Shown one piece after another: positions 33,546 through 46,071 of a DNA stretch of 64,000 nt. Within the stretch, counting starts at the first letter, position 1, and each line of letters begins with the position of its first letter. Made by a program: the position numbers and the translations under genes. Origin of the DNA: Sequoia sempervirens. Lineage: Eukaryota > Streptophyta > Pinopsida > Cupressales > Cupressaceae. The notes under the pieces are model-generated. The model saw only the letters and a list, made by a program, of their open reading frames with translations, searched no databases and had not been told where the DNA came from. The stretch covers positions 124,001 through 188,000 of the forward strand of contig VDFB02296855.1 of the NCBI GenBank assembly GCA_007258455.2, read 5' to 3'.

Positions 33546-34460
33546 ATGTCCCAACTCTTAGAACAACAAATGATTAACTTGCCTCCCATTAAAACACTTG
33601 ATCCCAATAAGCCTTTACCCCTAAGCTTTAGATCAAATGCTTATTGCCACTATCATCGACAAAATGGACATGACACAAAACATTGCAAGCATCTTAAACA
33701 TCTTGTGCAAGACCTCATTGATTCTGGTTGTCTTTCCATTGGAGGTGTTAGTGATCAGGGAAATAAGTCTATCACCCCTCTTAACCAAAACTTGCAAATC
33801 TTTACCAACCCCATTCCTAAACACAATATTTCATTTGTCAAAGCTAGCGAAACTACAAAGAATGATGTGATGAATGTTGATATAGATTATGATAACACTA
33901 ATCCTAGTCAACATGATTTGATAGATATTGATCCTATGGATGAAATGGTAAGAGTGATAGATGTCATTCCTCACAAGGTCCAAACTAAAAATACTCTTGA
34001 CATTGATTTCTCCTCTAAGAATATACTTAAACATGCTCCCAATGGTCATCTTTACATAGATGGTCATATCTATGGCAAGCCCACTAATGGGATACTAATA
34101 GATCTTTCCTATGGAGAGAATTTGATCATCGAGGAATTCTTGCTTTTGTGTGAGCTCTATCAAGATATATACAATAAATCAACAACATGGATCAAGACAC
34201 ATAATGGTTGTGCTTTCCCTACGATGGGATCAATCACCTTACGACTAAAAATAGGACCAAAAACAATAAATGTCTCATTCTCCATCATCTCACAGTCAGA
34301 CCAATTTCATGTGAAGCTAGGCCATCCATGGCTTCGCTCCATGAAATTTATCCCTGTGGTTGTGCATAAATTCTTAAAGTTGAATCCATTTGAAATGAAG
34401 TATTCACTTTCCACCATAGTGGTTTTAACCCATTGTCCTCTAAAGGTAACTTTTCCTTAG
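33546..34460 (+). pseudogene. Zinc-knuckle-like and retropepsin-like frame (contig 2)
   Basis: This is a 304-codon open stretch. Around residues 35-60, NAYCHYHRQNGHDTKHCKHL gives the C-x2-H-x8-H-x4-C type finger seen in plant Ty3/gypsy gag (Tat/Athila-like elements). Around residues 165-195 the protease start LYIDGHIYGKPTNGILIDLS is recognisable, but the Asp-Thr/Ser-Gly loop has become D-L-S-Y-G, so the active site is lost. Residues 225-275 give the protease end, including FHVKLGHPWL (the family's 'LLG.pWL' block). It lies in a different phase from gag. The final 20 residues differ from the contig 3 copy because of a local change near 34394. Confidence 0.75.
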
Positions 34461-35029
34461 ACTTGTTTTGGCTCAAGCCTATGGAACCTATCAAGCCACG
34501 AGAAGACTTCTTTTTCTTTTCCTATCAAAAGTTCAAGGCAAAGAAGATAGCAGACCTATCCCTTCAAAACATGTCCCCATCCACCTCTGAGCCTACCATC
34601 CTTGACAAAACCATGATTGAACCTAAACAAGTTGCAAAAAAACAAGACCAACCTAAGAAAAAACCTTCACCTACCTCATACAAAAGACTAAGAGACAATG
34701 GAAACAACCTCGTCACATCTCCTAGAATACAATAAGTTTACAAAGTTAAAGAGAAAGTGGTTGAACAACCTCGTGTGGTTCCTTCCATTCCTCCCCTTGG
34801 GGAAGAAAATAAACATATGGTTGTGTTAGCTCTCAAAAATGCAGGCGGAAAACCTCAAGAGGCTGCCAATCTCTTGGTACATTTTAGGGTAACAGACAAG
34901 GTCAAATTAATTGAACCTTCTACTCTTCAGGTGCTGCTAAACCTAGGTGGGTATACCTATATGAATGAAGCAGACTTAATGTACAAATATCTCCTTAAAT
35001 GCTTTGTCCACAATGGCAGATGGGAGTGA
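34433..35029 (+). pseudogene. Unidentified frame after protease (contig 2)
   Basis: The phase is open for 199 codons with one stop at 34733-34735. The first part (WLKPMEPIKPRED, FFFFSYQKFKAKK) is followed by a Lys/Pro/Gln-rich disordered linker (residues 60-100) and then a better ordered segment with NLLVHFRVTDKVKLIEPSTL and LMYKYLLKCFVHNGRWE. No reverse transcriptase, RNase H or integrase motif is present. It is conserved in the contig 3 copy (51586-52182). I do not recognise the family. It overlaps the end of the protease frame by 28 bases in another phase, as a frameshifted continuation would. Confidence 0.5.
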
Positions 35030-36739
35030 ACAAACGAAATCAAGATTGGTATAAATCATATAGAAATATTCAATACTAAATCCTAATAAGTTCAATTAAC
35101 AGATGTAAAGAAAATGAATGAAATCTGAATGGTGAAATTGCAGAGACCAGTGCCTTATTGGGTGTGCGGAGTCAAATGAAACAGAGATGGGCAACTTATT
35201 CTGGTAGAAACTCAAATTGTTTGGCATATGTTTTGTTTATAACTTGTATAAACATGCAATACTATGGCTACTAAGCTCCTCTTTAATAATCTAGATGAAT
35301 TTCCCTAATTACTATGATCCACCAAAAGGATTTAATCTTTCCTTGAAAGAACCAATAAATTAACCACACAGATACAACAAATGTGCACCGATAAACTGAA
35401 TATAAACTTGTTATATCAATTTAAACAACTATAAAGCATCAATCTTGGAGACAACTTAGTAATACTTTCAATAAATTCAACAGACAATTGAAACCAGAAA
35501 TGAACCGCCACATCAATTGATTTTCATTGATATCTCCATTTGAAAACATGCATCATAGTCTCTATTCTGAGAACTTTATTCTACTGTCTAATCTCTAACC
35601 TAATCTAAATCTTAATGTATAATGATCTCCATCTACAATTGGGAAATGAATATTTATACAAGAGATTTGAAAGGAACACATCGCCTACATCTTCGGCTAC
35701 ATGTCGTCATCAACCGTATTCGGCATTCACATGTCATTCAACGCTTGTATCTATGCTTTCGTTAATCACAGTAAACATTCACCGCGGATATTCTCCGGGC
35801 TTGTACCGGTCCAATGTATCAACGGGATGTGATATCCCTTTGATCCCCAGTGGGTTTCGCTATGACATTCTCACGTTGGGAAGACATCCTATAGATCAAC
35901 ATTATGTCTTACTGAAATGTCTCCAAGATACATTCTTGTCACCGTGACAATACCATTCTCACACTGACATAATCTTTTTGTGCTTTATCGGCGAGACCCA
36001 ATGCATTCACCAAGACCATACTCCAAAGATACTGACTCTTACCAAGATGTATATCTTTATGTTGTCGATAGGTAAGACATTTTAAATTCACCAAGATCTC
36101 ATCCTGAACACCGATTAGCCTAGCCGATACATCTTTTGTTCGCTTAGTCGGTAAGACACGATACACTCAGTAAGACCTTACCCCGACATCCTTTGGCTTG
36201 ACCAAAATGAAACTACGTGCGCCAATCGGTAAGACATAAAGAGTTCGCTATGACCTCATTTCAATGATATTTCTCTCGCTGATATGTTCTTCCTATCGTG
36301 GATCAGCAGCGACATTAAATATGCCGGAAGTGAAATACTGGCTTCCCGAAGGATGACATGACCGGCTGCTGCAATCCTCTATCGCATTTACCGTGCGTGT
36401 ATCCTACTGAATGGTGGATGCATATGATTTCTGATCGCTGTGACACCAAAGAAGTCTTGCCGAGATGCTGCAACAAATGTATATTAGCACAAATGCATTA
36501 TGGATCGGGGAAACCATGATGTCCTCATGTTGATATGGACTATAATATGAAAAATTCATGACCCAATGGAAACTATGGGACCACATGGAAAAATATGGGC
36601 AGAATGCTATGAAGAAAAACCCTTGTGCTCATGATGAGGACTCATATGGAAACTTAGAGGTATGAAAAGCTTGTGAAATTATTTAAAATTTTACAATTCC
36701 AATAGGTTGATCAACTAGGTCCTACACAAATGCAACTTG
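35030..36739 (+). other. Non-coding internal region of the gypsy element (contig 2)
   Basis: It is located where pol would be in an autonomous element. Nothing coding was recognised. It contains a degenerate repeat (35940-36260) and is diverged in patches from 52183-53866, most strongly around 35640-35900. Confidence 0.6.
35940..36260 (+). repeat. Degenerate repeat of TCGGTAAGACA / TTCRCCAAGA words (contig 2)
   Basis: The words TCGGTAAGACA and ATTCACCAAGA or variants alternate about every 40-90 bases, for example near 35983, 36063, 36146, 36165 and 36224. It looks like an eroded tandem array. The contig 3 counterpart is 53080-53470. Confidence 0.45.
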
Positions 36740-37108
36740 AAAAAAAAGAGGTGCTAGAGAGCATAGGTGTAGACGGCATGCCCTTGCTCATAGGTTACAT
36801 GATGAATTAAGCAAAGAAAAAATAAATCCAAACTCGATCAAAGAAATTCATGACCAACCTCCACAACAAACCAATCCAATACAACAACCACAATAAGAGT
36901 TGAAATCTTCCATGGACATTTCAAACTCTTGTTGTGATTAACTTGGATGACAATAATGAGGTCACTCAAATTGATGAAGAGGTGCATAATGAATTGAATA
37001 CACTATTTTCCTCTTCCATGAGTTTAGAAGAAAAATCTCCTAAAAAGAGTGTTAAACCTAGTGCTACCCCTAGTTTAGAACTTGCTCTTGTCCCTTTGGC
37101 TAGTTGAT
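36740..37108 (+). pseudogene. Residual polar frame in the gypsy element (contig 2)
   Basis: Two successive open stretches, in different phases, look coding by composition: one with HALAHRLHDELSKEK ending in QQTNPIQQPQ and a stop, and one from about 36934 with VVINLDDNNEVTQIDEEVHN, SSSMSLEEKSPKKS, ending at 37108. Asp/Glu- and Gln/Pro-rich spacers of this sort occur between gypsy domains. No domain is recognised. Confidence 0.3.
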
Positions 37109-38790
37109 CATCTTCGATATACAACAATAATTAGGAAGAAAACTGGACTTCTAGGGTTGAATCTTATTGTTCCTATTATTCTTTGTATTTTGGCATTTTC
37201 ATTCCATTTCCTGCACTCATGTGTGTAATGTGATCCCTCCATAATGCTTCACTTGAAGCTCTGAGCCTTTGGTGGATATTCCCTCTATTTGTTTCATTCT
37301 TCTCTATGTCATAAATATTTTCTCTTTTGTGTTTCTTTTTTTGGGGATCTATTAATACAAGGTGCCATAAATCAAGGCTCTTTCTGCTGAATCCGTAACA
37401 TTTCTTCATTTGTTCTTTTTTCCTTTGATGATATATGCCAAGACATTTCTCCATGTCTCTCCGCATGTTGACCCAAAAGCTTTTCTTTTCATTTCTCTTT
37501 GTGATTTTTCTTTTGTTTTCCTTTTTAGGATGATCTAGGCGCATCGAAAGAGACACGTGCTCTCTTTCCATGTTGCTCAAAAAGGGTTTCTCTCTCTTTA
37601 GTCAATTTCTTCAGTTCCTATGCAATTTGTAATTATAAGTGCCTCAGCCTGTAAATGGTCATTGTATAAAGAACATAATTTTAATCTCTAAACCAAGCGA
37701 ACTTTCATGTGCTCTTTGTGTTTCATTTCATAACCCCTCTTTTGTACGATCGAGGCTTCACTTGGAAACATATGACTTGGCATAGGGCTTTCCAAGTTAT
37801 CTCTCATTTCTTCTTTATTGTTTACATCTATCCTTTGCAACTTTAAATTAATTGCTCACAATATGGTTTTTAGCAATTCCTTTAAATTGGGGGCATACAT
37901 TTATCATTATTCTTTTGAATTTTTATTTTTCATGGTTCATGGTGTAGTATTATTACTTTATACAATGTTTTTTTTGCTTTGTGGATGACATTGGGTGTGA
38001 TATCCTTCAAGAGTGTGATCTCTCTTAGCATATTACATTCTTCTTAGTGGTTCGATGTGATGTACTACATCCCCTAAGTTGTGAATCTTTTTATTCTTTG
38101 ACTGGTCCTCTCTTGGAGACATTAGGCACAATGTTCCCTAAGTTAAACACCTTGCATGAACTAAGCAAGACTCTTTTGGACATTATTTACATTTTTCATT
38201 TTACATGTTGCATTGATATGGCCACCTTTCATAACATAGCTTGCATTCTTGTAGAGCCATCATATTTGTTCATGAGTTCCAAGCATACAAAGTTTTGAGC
38301 GGGAAGCCCAACTGAGGCATGACTTTACCGATAGCCACTTTCATGTGTGTGTGAGTGCATACCAACCATGAGTGTATGTGTCTCACCCTGTTAGGACTTC
38401 TCACCCAACAAACAACTTGAATTTTCGTTTCCTCAAAGTGAGTATTCATTTTTCAAACAAATAGCATAGATCTAATCCACAACAGATTGGACAAACTACC
38501 AAAGCTTGATCTACCCCTTTCACATTTCATGTTGTTTCATTTTATTTTTGTCTTTGGCAATGCATGCTTGTGCCTTGTTGTTGCTCTTTAACATTTCAAG
38601 TGTGTTCCTTTGTGCTTATGTTGGTTTTCCATAGGACCTTGGTCTTGGGGGCTTACAAACCCCCCTTGGTCATGGTTGTCCTATCTTCCTAGAATTGGTA
38701 CATTCGTACACCCCTTGATCATTGTTATATTTGGTATACTTTAGTGTGAGTTTGAAGTGAGTTCCTCCTCTAACTAAAGTGGGGGCTATA
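37109..38790 (+). other. 3' internal region of the gypsy element (contig 2)
   Basis: Collinear with 54241-55945. The segment 37130-37870 is strongly diverged from its counterparts in contigs 1 and 3, including the minisatellite, while 37890-38790 is nearly identical. It ends with the polypurine tract AAAGTGGGGGCTATA (38776-38790). Confidence 0.6.
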
Positions 38791-38902
38791 TGTAATGACA
38801 GAAAAATTTTCCCTTAACTTGGCCTTGATTTAGTGTTGTAATATGCCTAACATTTTCACATTAGATCCTAGGCCATTATGAACTAAATCAACATCAATGG
38901 TA

Positions 38903-39690
38903 GGATTTGTGTAGGATCATCATGGAAAAAACAGGCCCTTAAGTGGCGAAAAATTTAGAAAAATTGAAGTTAGTCAACTTGATGTAAAAATTTGAATAAG
39001 TTATCTATATTATTTCTAAAATATGTAAGAATACAATTTGTAGAAAATTGAATTTAGTTTATAAACTAATAGGTTTATTTTTTTTAAAATCTATTTGGTG
39101 AAAATTTGAAATTTCAATGTAGTAGTGCTTAAATTTCAAGAAAAACATAAGAAGTAGGTGTATTTTTGACCACCCTAACCATAATAAAATTATAATATTT
39201 CTTTTATAAGATTTTATATGTAAGTAGAGGACTCATGTCCCGATGTGATGCATATATTTTTGTAATATTTTTCCAAGTAATTAATTAATTATTAATTTTT
39301 TATTACAACTTTTTAAAAATATAAAAACTCGTATGTATGAGCACCTTAACTTGCTCAAAACTTCATGAAATTCATTTTTTTTTATTAATCCTATAGTATA
39401 TGAAGCATATAATTTGATGCATGTTTTGGATTCAAAAAATGTTATACCGTTTCAAAGCTATAGATGTTTTTCAATAATCATATCAATTAGGACTTTAGTC
39501 ATAATTCAAATAGAAAATGAATAATAATTATTTATTAAATTAAAATTAAAGCATAATTTATATTGGTTGAAAGCCGATAATCTCCTTTAAAAACCCCTTT
39601 TGTTTCATCAATTTTGGGTAAGAAAAAGTTATCAGCCACATACCCATCATATCACCACTTTTTGGCCCATCATGATCTTGCACATACTCA
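38903..39690 (+). mobile_element. TIR element (MITE) copy 4
   Basis: It is 788 bases long, flanked by GTA at 38900-38902 and 39691-39693. The two ends agree at about 17 of 23 positions as inverted repeats. It has the same insertion site as copies 2 and 6. Confidence 0.8.
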
Positions 39691-40276
39691 GTACCTTACT
39701 TAAGTGTTGTGAAGTGTTGTTACACACTTTCAAAGTTTTATAAGGTCATGTTAATGAAATACACCTAATAAACCTGTTTTGTGCATTAATATTTCCTTAT
39801 TTTAAAGTGTTGTAAAGTTTTGTAACACACTTTCACACTTTTCTAGGCTTTTCATTAATAATTAGGCTTTGTTATGCTTTAATTGGCGCTATTCTCAACC
39901 ACAAGCCTCATTTATGTGTATTTTTTTAGGATAATCTCAAAAAAATCATTTAAAACATCAAAATCCTGAAAAACCCACATCAAAAAGCTAATGTGGGACT
40001 CATTTGCCATTCTAGGTGAATGAGTCCCCTTAGGTGGGACTCATTCACCCAGAGTGGAGAATCAGTTCCATTTAACTCAAAATAAAAATTAATTTAAATC
40101 TTTGGTAGGATTTTATTCTCCAAGATCCAATGTCGACTTGTAGTGTTGTAATTTCAGGAATTCTTGCATAATTGAGTATAAATATAAGCTCCTTTCATTC
40201 ATTTTACACCTTGAAAGTTGAATAAGAATTTTTATAGAAATTTTATTTTCACAAGAGAAATCAAGAGCATTCAAGG

Positions 40277-40950
40277 TGAACCATGTATTTTATAGTGTAG
40301 AATGCTATGACTCTCTTTTGCTCAATTAGGGTCTTTCACCTAATGGAAAGGGATACATCCCACACCCAAAAATGTAGGTGGTTTACTTAATCTAAGGTAT
40401 GTATGATGAAATTATGACTAAATGAAATTATCTAGATGCATATAATTGATAAAATTGATTGATTAGTAATGTAAAACTATTGAAATTTAAATTGTTTGAA
40501 AACACATTATGTAATGTAAAAACACCTAGAAATGTGAACAAAACTAGACAAAAATGAATGAAACTGAAAGTGTGCACCTGAGATATGGATGGAGGCTAGA
40601 AATTAATTCTAGAATTTTGTTATTCCTAATTTTTAGACCTTGTGGGACTCATTTTTCATTCTGGGTGAATCAGTCCCAGTTTTGGAAAACTAAACCAAAG
40701 CCCATTTTAGACAAAAGGGTATCCAAAAATGCAGAAAACTAAAAAAAATCCTAGAAGTGGGACTCATTCTCCATCCATGGTGAATGAGTTGACATTTGAA
40801 TTTATAAGAATTCAAAAGAGGTAAGAGGATCTCTCGGTCTGCACCTTGGTTCTCTACAGGTGTCTGTTTCTGAAACTCTAACTTTTGAACTTGAAAGTGA
40901 GTTTTTGTTAATATTTTTCCTTATACAATGAAGAGAAGACCCAAACAACT
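40277..40950 (-). mobile_element. Nested solo-type LTR, cut by the gap (contig 2)
   Basis: Same insertion as 57431-59042, starting TGAACC after GCATTCAAGG. Only the first 674 bases are present before the gap. Confidence 0.65.
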
Positions 40951-41050
40951 NNNNNNNNNNNNNNNNNNNNNNNNNNNNNNNNNNNNNNNNNNNNNNNNNN
41001 NNNNNNNNNNNNNNNNNNNNNNNNNNNNNNNNNNNNNNNNNNNNNNNNNN
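40951..41050. other. Assembly gap of 100 N
   Basis: Exactly 100 N, a placeholder of unknown true size. To its left the sequence matches the region of 58091-58103; to its right starts sequence found only once in the window. Confidence 0.99.
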
Positions 41051-42071
41051 AAAGCCTATGAGATTAAAGATAGTTTATCTGATGACTAATTCTTAAGTTT
41101 CAAACTTGCTAAATAACTATTCAATATTGACCTTACTAGGTGTAGAATTTTGAAACAAAGACAAACAAAGAACAAAGAAAAAAAATATTTCAACACACAA
41201 ACAATAAATATTTTTTAGAACTTCCCTTGATGAATTACATTTTTAAGATTATATTATTATAGGCTACATATATAGAGTTCAAAGCATCAAAGAATAGATT
41301 GAAGACTTAATAAGTCTAAGCATACATCTATCATGCATTATTTGGCTTGGAACTTAAAGACTGATATATAATAGATGAAAACAATTTGTTAATGATGTCT
41401 AAAATAAAGAGTAAGGAAAATTATAAATAGACTGATTTTCTAAATAAATCAATCTACACATAATACACATGCATCATAGCAATGAATGGATTGGTCTATG
41501 CATTGCATGGTGTGAGGCTCATGCATCACTTGTCAACATACTCTCCCTTGATGTTGAGACTCACAATATGGTCTTGAAGTTTTGTAAATTGAACCTTTGC
41601 AACTTCCTTATTGAATGTAGGCCTCCTACAATGATTTAACAAATAGGCCTTTGCAGTCGTGATTCAGAGATTGGACATCTAACCTAAATAGATATTTAAA
41701 TCATCATAAAGGTACATTTAAATTCTCAACCCAGGGACATGAACTTGAAATGGGCTAGCACAGTATGTGCACTAGGAACCCAAAACTGTATCCATTTTCA
41801 TTCTACATCTAAGAAAGACACAATGCTAAAAGTAAATTACTTGGAAAGGAATAACATAAATGTTGAATGTCAACCAACAACTACACTAAGCTGAAATGCA
41901 TGATAGAAAAGAAAATCTAAGCAAACAAATAGGAAACTACTCTATCTACTTTGGATGTAGGAATAGTCACATAAAGGAATTCTAGTGGTTGCAGGAACAA
42001 TTAGTGCCAAATTCTTAACTAATTACTGAACAGAAAGTAATAAATCTACTAAACTAAGCTAAAGTATAGAT
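41051..42071. other. Stretch without recognisable genes
   Basis: The first 440 bases are found only here in the window. From 41491 the sequence is collinear with contig 2 from 24549. No gene was recognised. Confidence 0.5.
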
Positions 42072-42417
42072 TGTTCACCAAGTGGATCCCATTGTATGAG
42101 TATCCTCTACTAGTAATAAAAACTCAGATGCACAAACTTAGAACTTCATTTTATTCATCAAGAAACATGAGTAAAATAGAGCAGTGTAATTGTATCACTA
42201 AAAACTAAGAATGCAAGTACAATATCAGATCATGCAACCTCTTGAGAAGGAGCATTTGATCCTTATTTATACTACCAACTAAGCAAGGTGGTCAACTCCA
42301 CGAATTGGGAGGATGCCATTTAAGGGAAAGCAGAGAAAGTGGAGTGGTGACGGTTACACATGCATGGAATCTAGTCAAAGATGCAGGTCCAAATGCAGAT
42401 TTAGCACAATAGTAACA
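42072..42417 (-). repeat. Probable 3' LTR of the copia remnant (contig 3)
   Basis: Counterpart of 25130-25475, also 346 bases, with the same start (TGTTACTATTG), TATA-like word and AATAAA. Confidence 0.5.
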
Positions 42418-43012
42418 CCCACATTTTCTCAATAGCATTAAAGTACACTATAAGGTAGTTACATTCGATTTACATGGGGAATCTCCTACCGTCGATCTCC
42501 TTTGACCTTTGAATGATTCCCTTGCTAGACGTTATGGTGCATGCTGAGTTGGCAATGTCTTTCTCAATTTAGCATCCTCAAATCATATATGCATGTCAAT
42601 GTTAGCATGCAAAATAATCTCATATCTATAACTACCTTAAAGAACATTCATTAACCACATGTAGAATTAATATAGATAGTACAAATAACATGTCGATTCC
42701 ATTAAAGATCTGTAGAAATAAGATTAGGCCCAAGGTCTATAGTTTCAGAGGAATATCATAAAAAATATCAACACTTAACATCAAGATCCATGACAAATTT
42801 AGAAAATAAATCATAAATTCTACCCAAAATTAGACCACAAACGAGGCTCATCAGTGAATATATTTATTAAATGTTCTTGAGTGTTGATGTATTTCAATTC
42901 TACTTCCTTATTCTACACCAAATCTTGGATAAAATGATACTTTAAATCAAGTTTTTTTGTCTTGATATGATGGACTAGATTCTTGGCCAATTTGATGGCA
43001 CTTATGTTATCA

Positions 43013-44243
43013 TAAAAAATGACTATAGGATAAATTTGCATCTCTCCAATTTCTTCAAGAAGTTTCTAAGCCATAATGCTTGTGTACTTGCTGAGGTGAC
43101 TACAATGTATTTTGCTTCTGTAGAAGAAAGGGTGGCTATAATTTTCTTCTTTGAGCTCCAATTAATCAAACTAGAACAATAAGAAAAGTAATTACCAGAT
43201 GTATAATTTTAGTCATCCAAACTACCTCCCCAATCAAGATCACTAAAACCAACAAGATTGAACCTTTTAGAAGTGTAGTAATGAATACCAAAATTTTGAG
43301 TTCCTCTCACATACCTCAAAACTATCTTGGCCGCTTTCATATGTATTTCAGAGGGCTCTTTCATGTACCTTGAAACAAGTGAAAAAGAATAGGAAATATT
43401 AGGTCTTGTGTAAGTTAGAAACACCAAAGTTCTAATAGTGCTCCTATAAGTTTTCCCATCAACTATATCAACACCATCATCTCTACACAACAAAACTTCA
43501 TGAGTAGTTGGAGTGGAGACTAGTTTACAGACAACCATATCAAATTTCTTTAACATATATTTGGCATACATTGTTTGAAAAATTAAAATTTCATTCTCAC
43601 TTTGATAAACCTCCATTCCTAGAAAATATTTCATGAGAACTAAATTTTTCATCTCAAATTCATTCATCATAGCAACTTTGAATTCATCACTTATCTTAGA
43701 AATGCTACCCATATACAAAAAATCATCAAAATACAAAGTTACAATAAGACTATCATTACCCTCTTATTTGTAGTAAAGGATAGGTTCACTCTTACTTATT
43801 TGAAAGCTATTTTTTTGAAAATATCCATCAATCATGGTATACCATGCTTGTGGTGCTTGCTTGAGGCCATACAAAGCCTTCTTCAACTTGTAGACTTGAT
43901 TTTCTTTTCCTTGCACTTCAAAACCTTGTGGCTATTCTACATACACTTCCTCTTCTAAGTACCCATTCAAGAAGGAAATTTTCACATCCATGTGATGGAT
44001 ACTTCATTTCTTTTAAGCTTCTTGTGAAATGATCATTCTAATAGTCTCTTATCTCACTACTAGTGCAAATGTCTCTTCATAATCAATCTCATACCTTTGT
44101 TTGAAGCCTTTAACAACAAATATTTCCTAATGTCTTTCAACACTCCCATCACCATTGTACTTAGTCTCGTAGACCCATTTAGTACCAATTGTTTTCTTTT
44201 CATGTGGAAGATATATAAGCTCCCAAGTTTTATTCATAATCCA
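43013..44243 (-). pseudogene. Ty1/copia reverse transcriptase and RNase H remnant (contig 3)
   Basis: Counterpart of 26070-27300, shifted by 16943 bases. The 175-codon open stretch is 43736-43209 and starts with the YFDDFLY box (position of YVDD). It differs from contig 2 at scattered residues (for example KGSISKIN against MGSISKIS), and keeps the same stops just upstream of the box. RT copies element RNA into DNA; this copy is dead. Confidence 0.85.
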
Positions 44244-44251
44244 TGTTCTCC

Positions 44252-44903
44252 CTAACCTTTTCCTTCATATCCCATTTTCTTCATAATTTTAAAACCAACA
44301 CTCTTTTCAAATAAATATTTGTTATTAGCATCACAACTTGAAAAATCTATAGTTTTAAACAAGTATTCATCCTCAACTTCACATTCTTTACCTGAATAAG
44401 TTTTAGCTATATCACCCATATTAAATAAAAAACATAAATCATTTGTATCACATGACGCGTCACACATAAATGGATTTGACCTTAAAAATTCATTGCATAC
44501 TTCTTATTGATCATTCTCTTGTTTCAATTTTGATATTTCCTTCTTGTATAAACTATTTTATTCTTCTAACCTCTTCAGGTTTTCTTCCAAACCTTCATTT
44601 TTCTTTTAGACCTCATCATGCAACTTCAATCCTCCTTCTAGATCTTCATTTTTATTTTTCACTTTCTCTAATTCTTTTTCAAGATTCTCATTTTCACACA
44701 AATATTGACATCTTTATTTTACAAAATCCTTTATTTTTCTATCAATTCTGATTTACACATTTTAATCTTCACCAATTCATCTTTCAAACTATCTTTCTCA
44801 CACACTAAATTTTCATTTTCTTTATTTTCCTTTCTCAGACATTAAATTTGTAGTTTCTTTCTTTGTCTTTCCCATTAAAAAATAAATAAATTTAAACTCA
44901 CCT
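44252..44903 (-). pseudogene. Coiled-coil and G-patch-like fragment (contig 3)
   Basis: The 71-codon frame 44467-44252 holds CDASCDTNDLCFLFN, a Cys/Asp-rich segment, and ends GFKIMKKMGYEGKG just before a stop where the G-patch Leu is expected, followed by G. Upstream (44470-44900) lie coiled-coil words with stops. Same arrangement as in contig 2, where this frame is more broken. Confidence 0.4.
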
Positions 44904-45801
44904 TTGTGGATGACTTTAATTTTATGGCATCTAAACAACTGTGATTATAAACCACATAAAAAATCCTCCTTTGACTATTCTTTTAGCAATCCTCTAAACA
45001 ACTATAGTAGACTTCAACTCTTCTTAGCAACAATCTCTTTAAGTAAAGTTGAACAACAATACTTCATCAATTGTGACTGTATCAAATTTCCTTAATGCGA
45101 TCTGATCTCTTTGATCTTTGATTACCCTCTTCACAATGATGTCTAATCTTTAAATCTCAACAAACAAGGAATTTCCTTGTCTATGACTTCACCTTTCTCT
45201 TATTATACCGTAATTTCTTCTTTCAAAATCTATGCAAATTTATAACAATGATGGAATGGGACAAATTCCTACGTATTGATCTCTTCCTTTCTAATAGTTC
45301 CCTCTAAATATTTCATGTGTCTGGATTTTCAATAGTGATCCTCCAAAATGAATGTGGTGATCTAGATTGGGCCTACTTTTTGGGTAGCTTTCAATTCAAA
45401 CAAGCGATTACTCTCCTTTGTTTTGAAAAATAAAATATCATCTCAGATGGCTTGATTTATATTGTGAAAAATTTCTCATTGTGAAAAACCTCCAACAGCT
45501 TCATTTCCTTCATTCTTTAAGCTAGTGGCATAAAATACATATGATAACCCTTATTCTGGTGGTGACTATATATCTGCAACTTCAAAACAATGATCTTTTT
45601 GTTTCCTTATGGAAAATTGTAAACTTAAACTCTAGGATGATAAATTAACGATGCCCCTCTCTTAGTTGTGGCTTCCACAATTATTTATTACCAAAATACT
45701 TTCAAATAGTGATTATAAAAGCACCTCCAAAACAACAATATTATTTTTGTCTCTTATGGCAGTAGTTTCACCAATCTTTAATATTGTCTACACTAATTTT
45801 T
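44904..45801. other. Stretch without recognisable genes
   Basis: Collinear with 27961-28858 and nearly identical to it. Nothing coding was recognised. Confidence 0.45.
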
Positions 45802-46071
45802 GACAAAAAATGTAATGATATTTGACAACTTTGACACTTCTTTAACCCTCCAATCTAACCAACACTATTTTTTTTTTATCTCAAGCTTTTGCAATCTTCA
45901 AATCTCCCCAATTTTCAAATTGAACATTCACCATATGGTGAAGTCACGATATGAGGGGTATAGAATGAATAGTCTGAACCGTGCAACAATGAGTCATCAC
46001 TTGACCGAAATAACACAACAATTTGATATGAAAACATCAAATCTCATTGAATCAACAATCTTGCATTCAAT
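45802..46071 (+). repeat. Repeat R before the gypsy 5' LTR (contig 3)
   Basis: Nearly identical to 28859-29128. Confidence 0.6.

Larger units (their letters stand above)
38791..40950 (+). repeat. 3' LTR of the gypsy element, truncated by the gap (contig 2)
   Basis: It starts TGTAATGACAG. It contains TIR element copy 4 (38903-39690), a TATAAATA box (40177-40184) and the first 674 bases of the nested solo-type LTR (from 40277, minus). It is cut by the 100-N gap. Confidence 0.8.

Noticed and set aside
36404..36586. Small frames in the non-coding internal part of the gypsy element
   Set aside because: They are not conserved in the collinear copy and have no recognisable domain.
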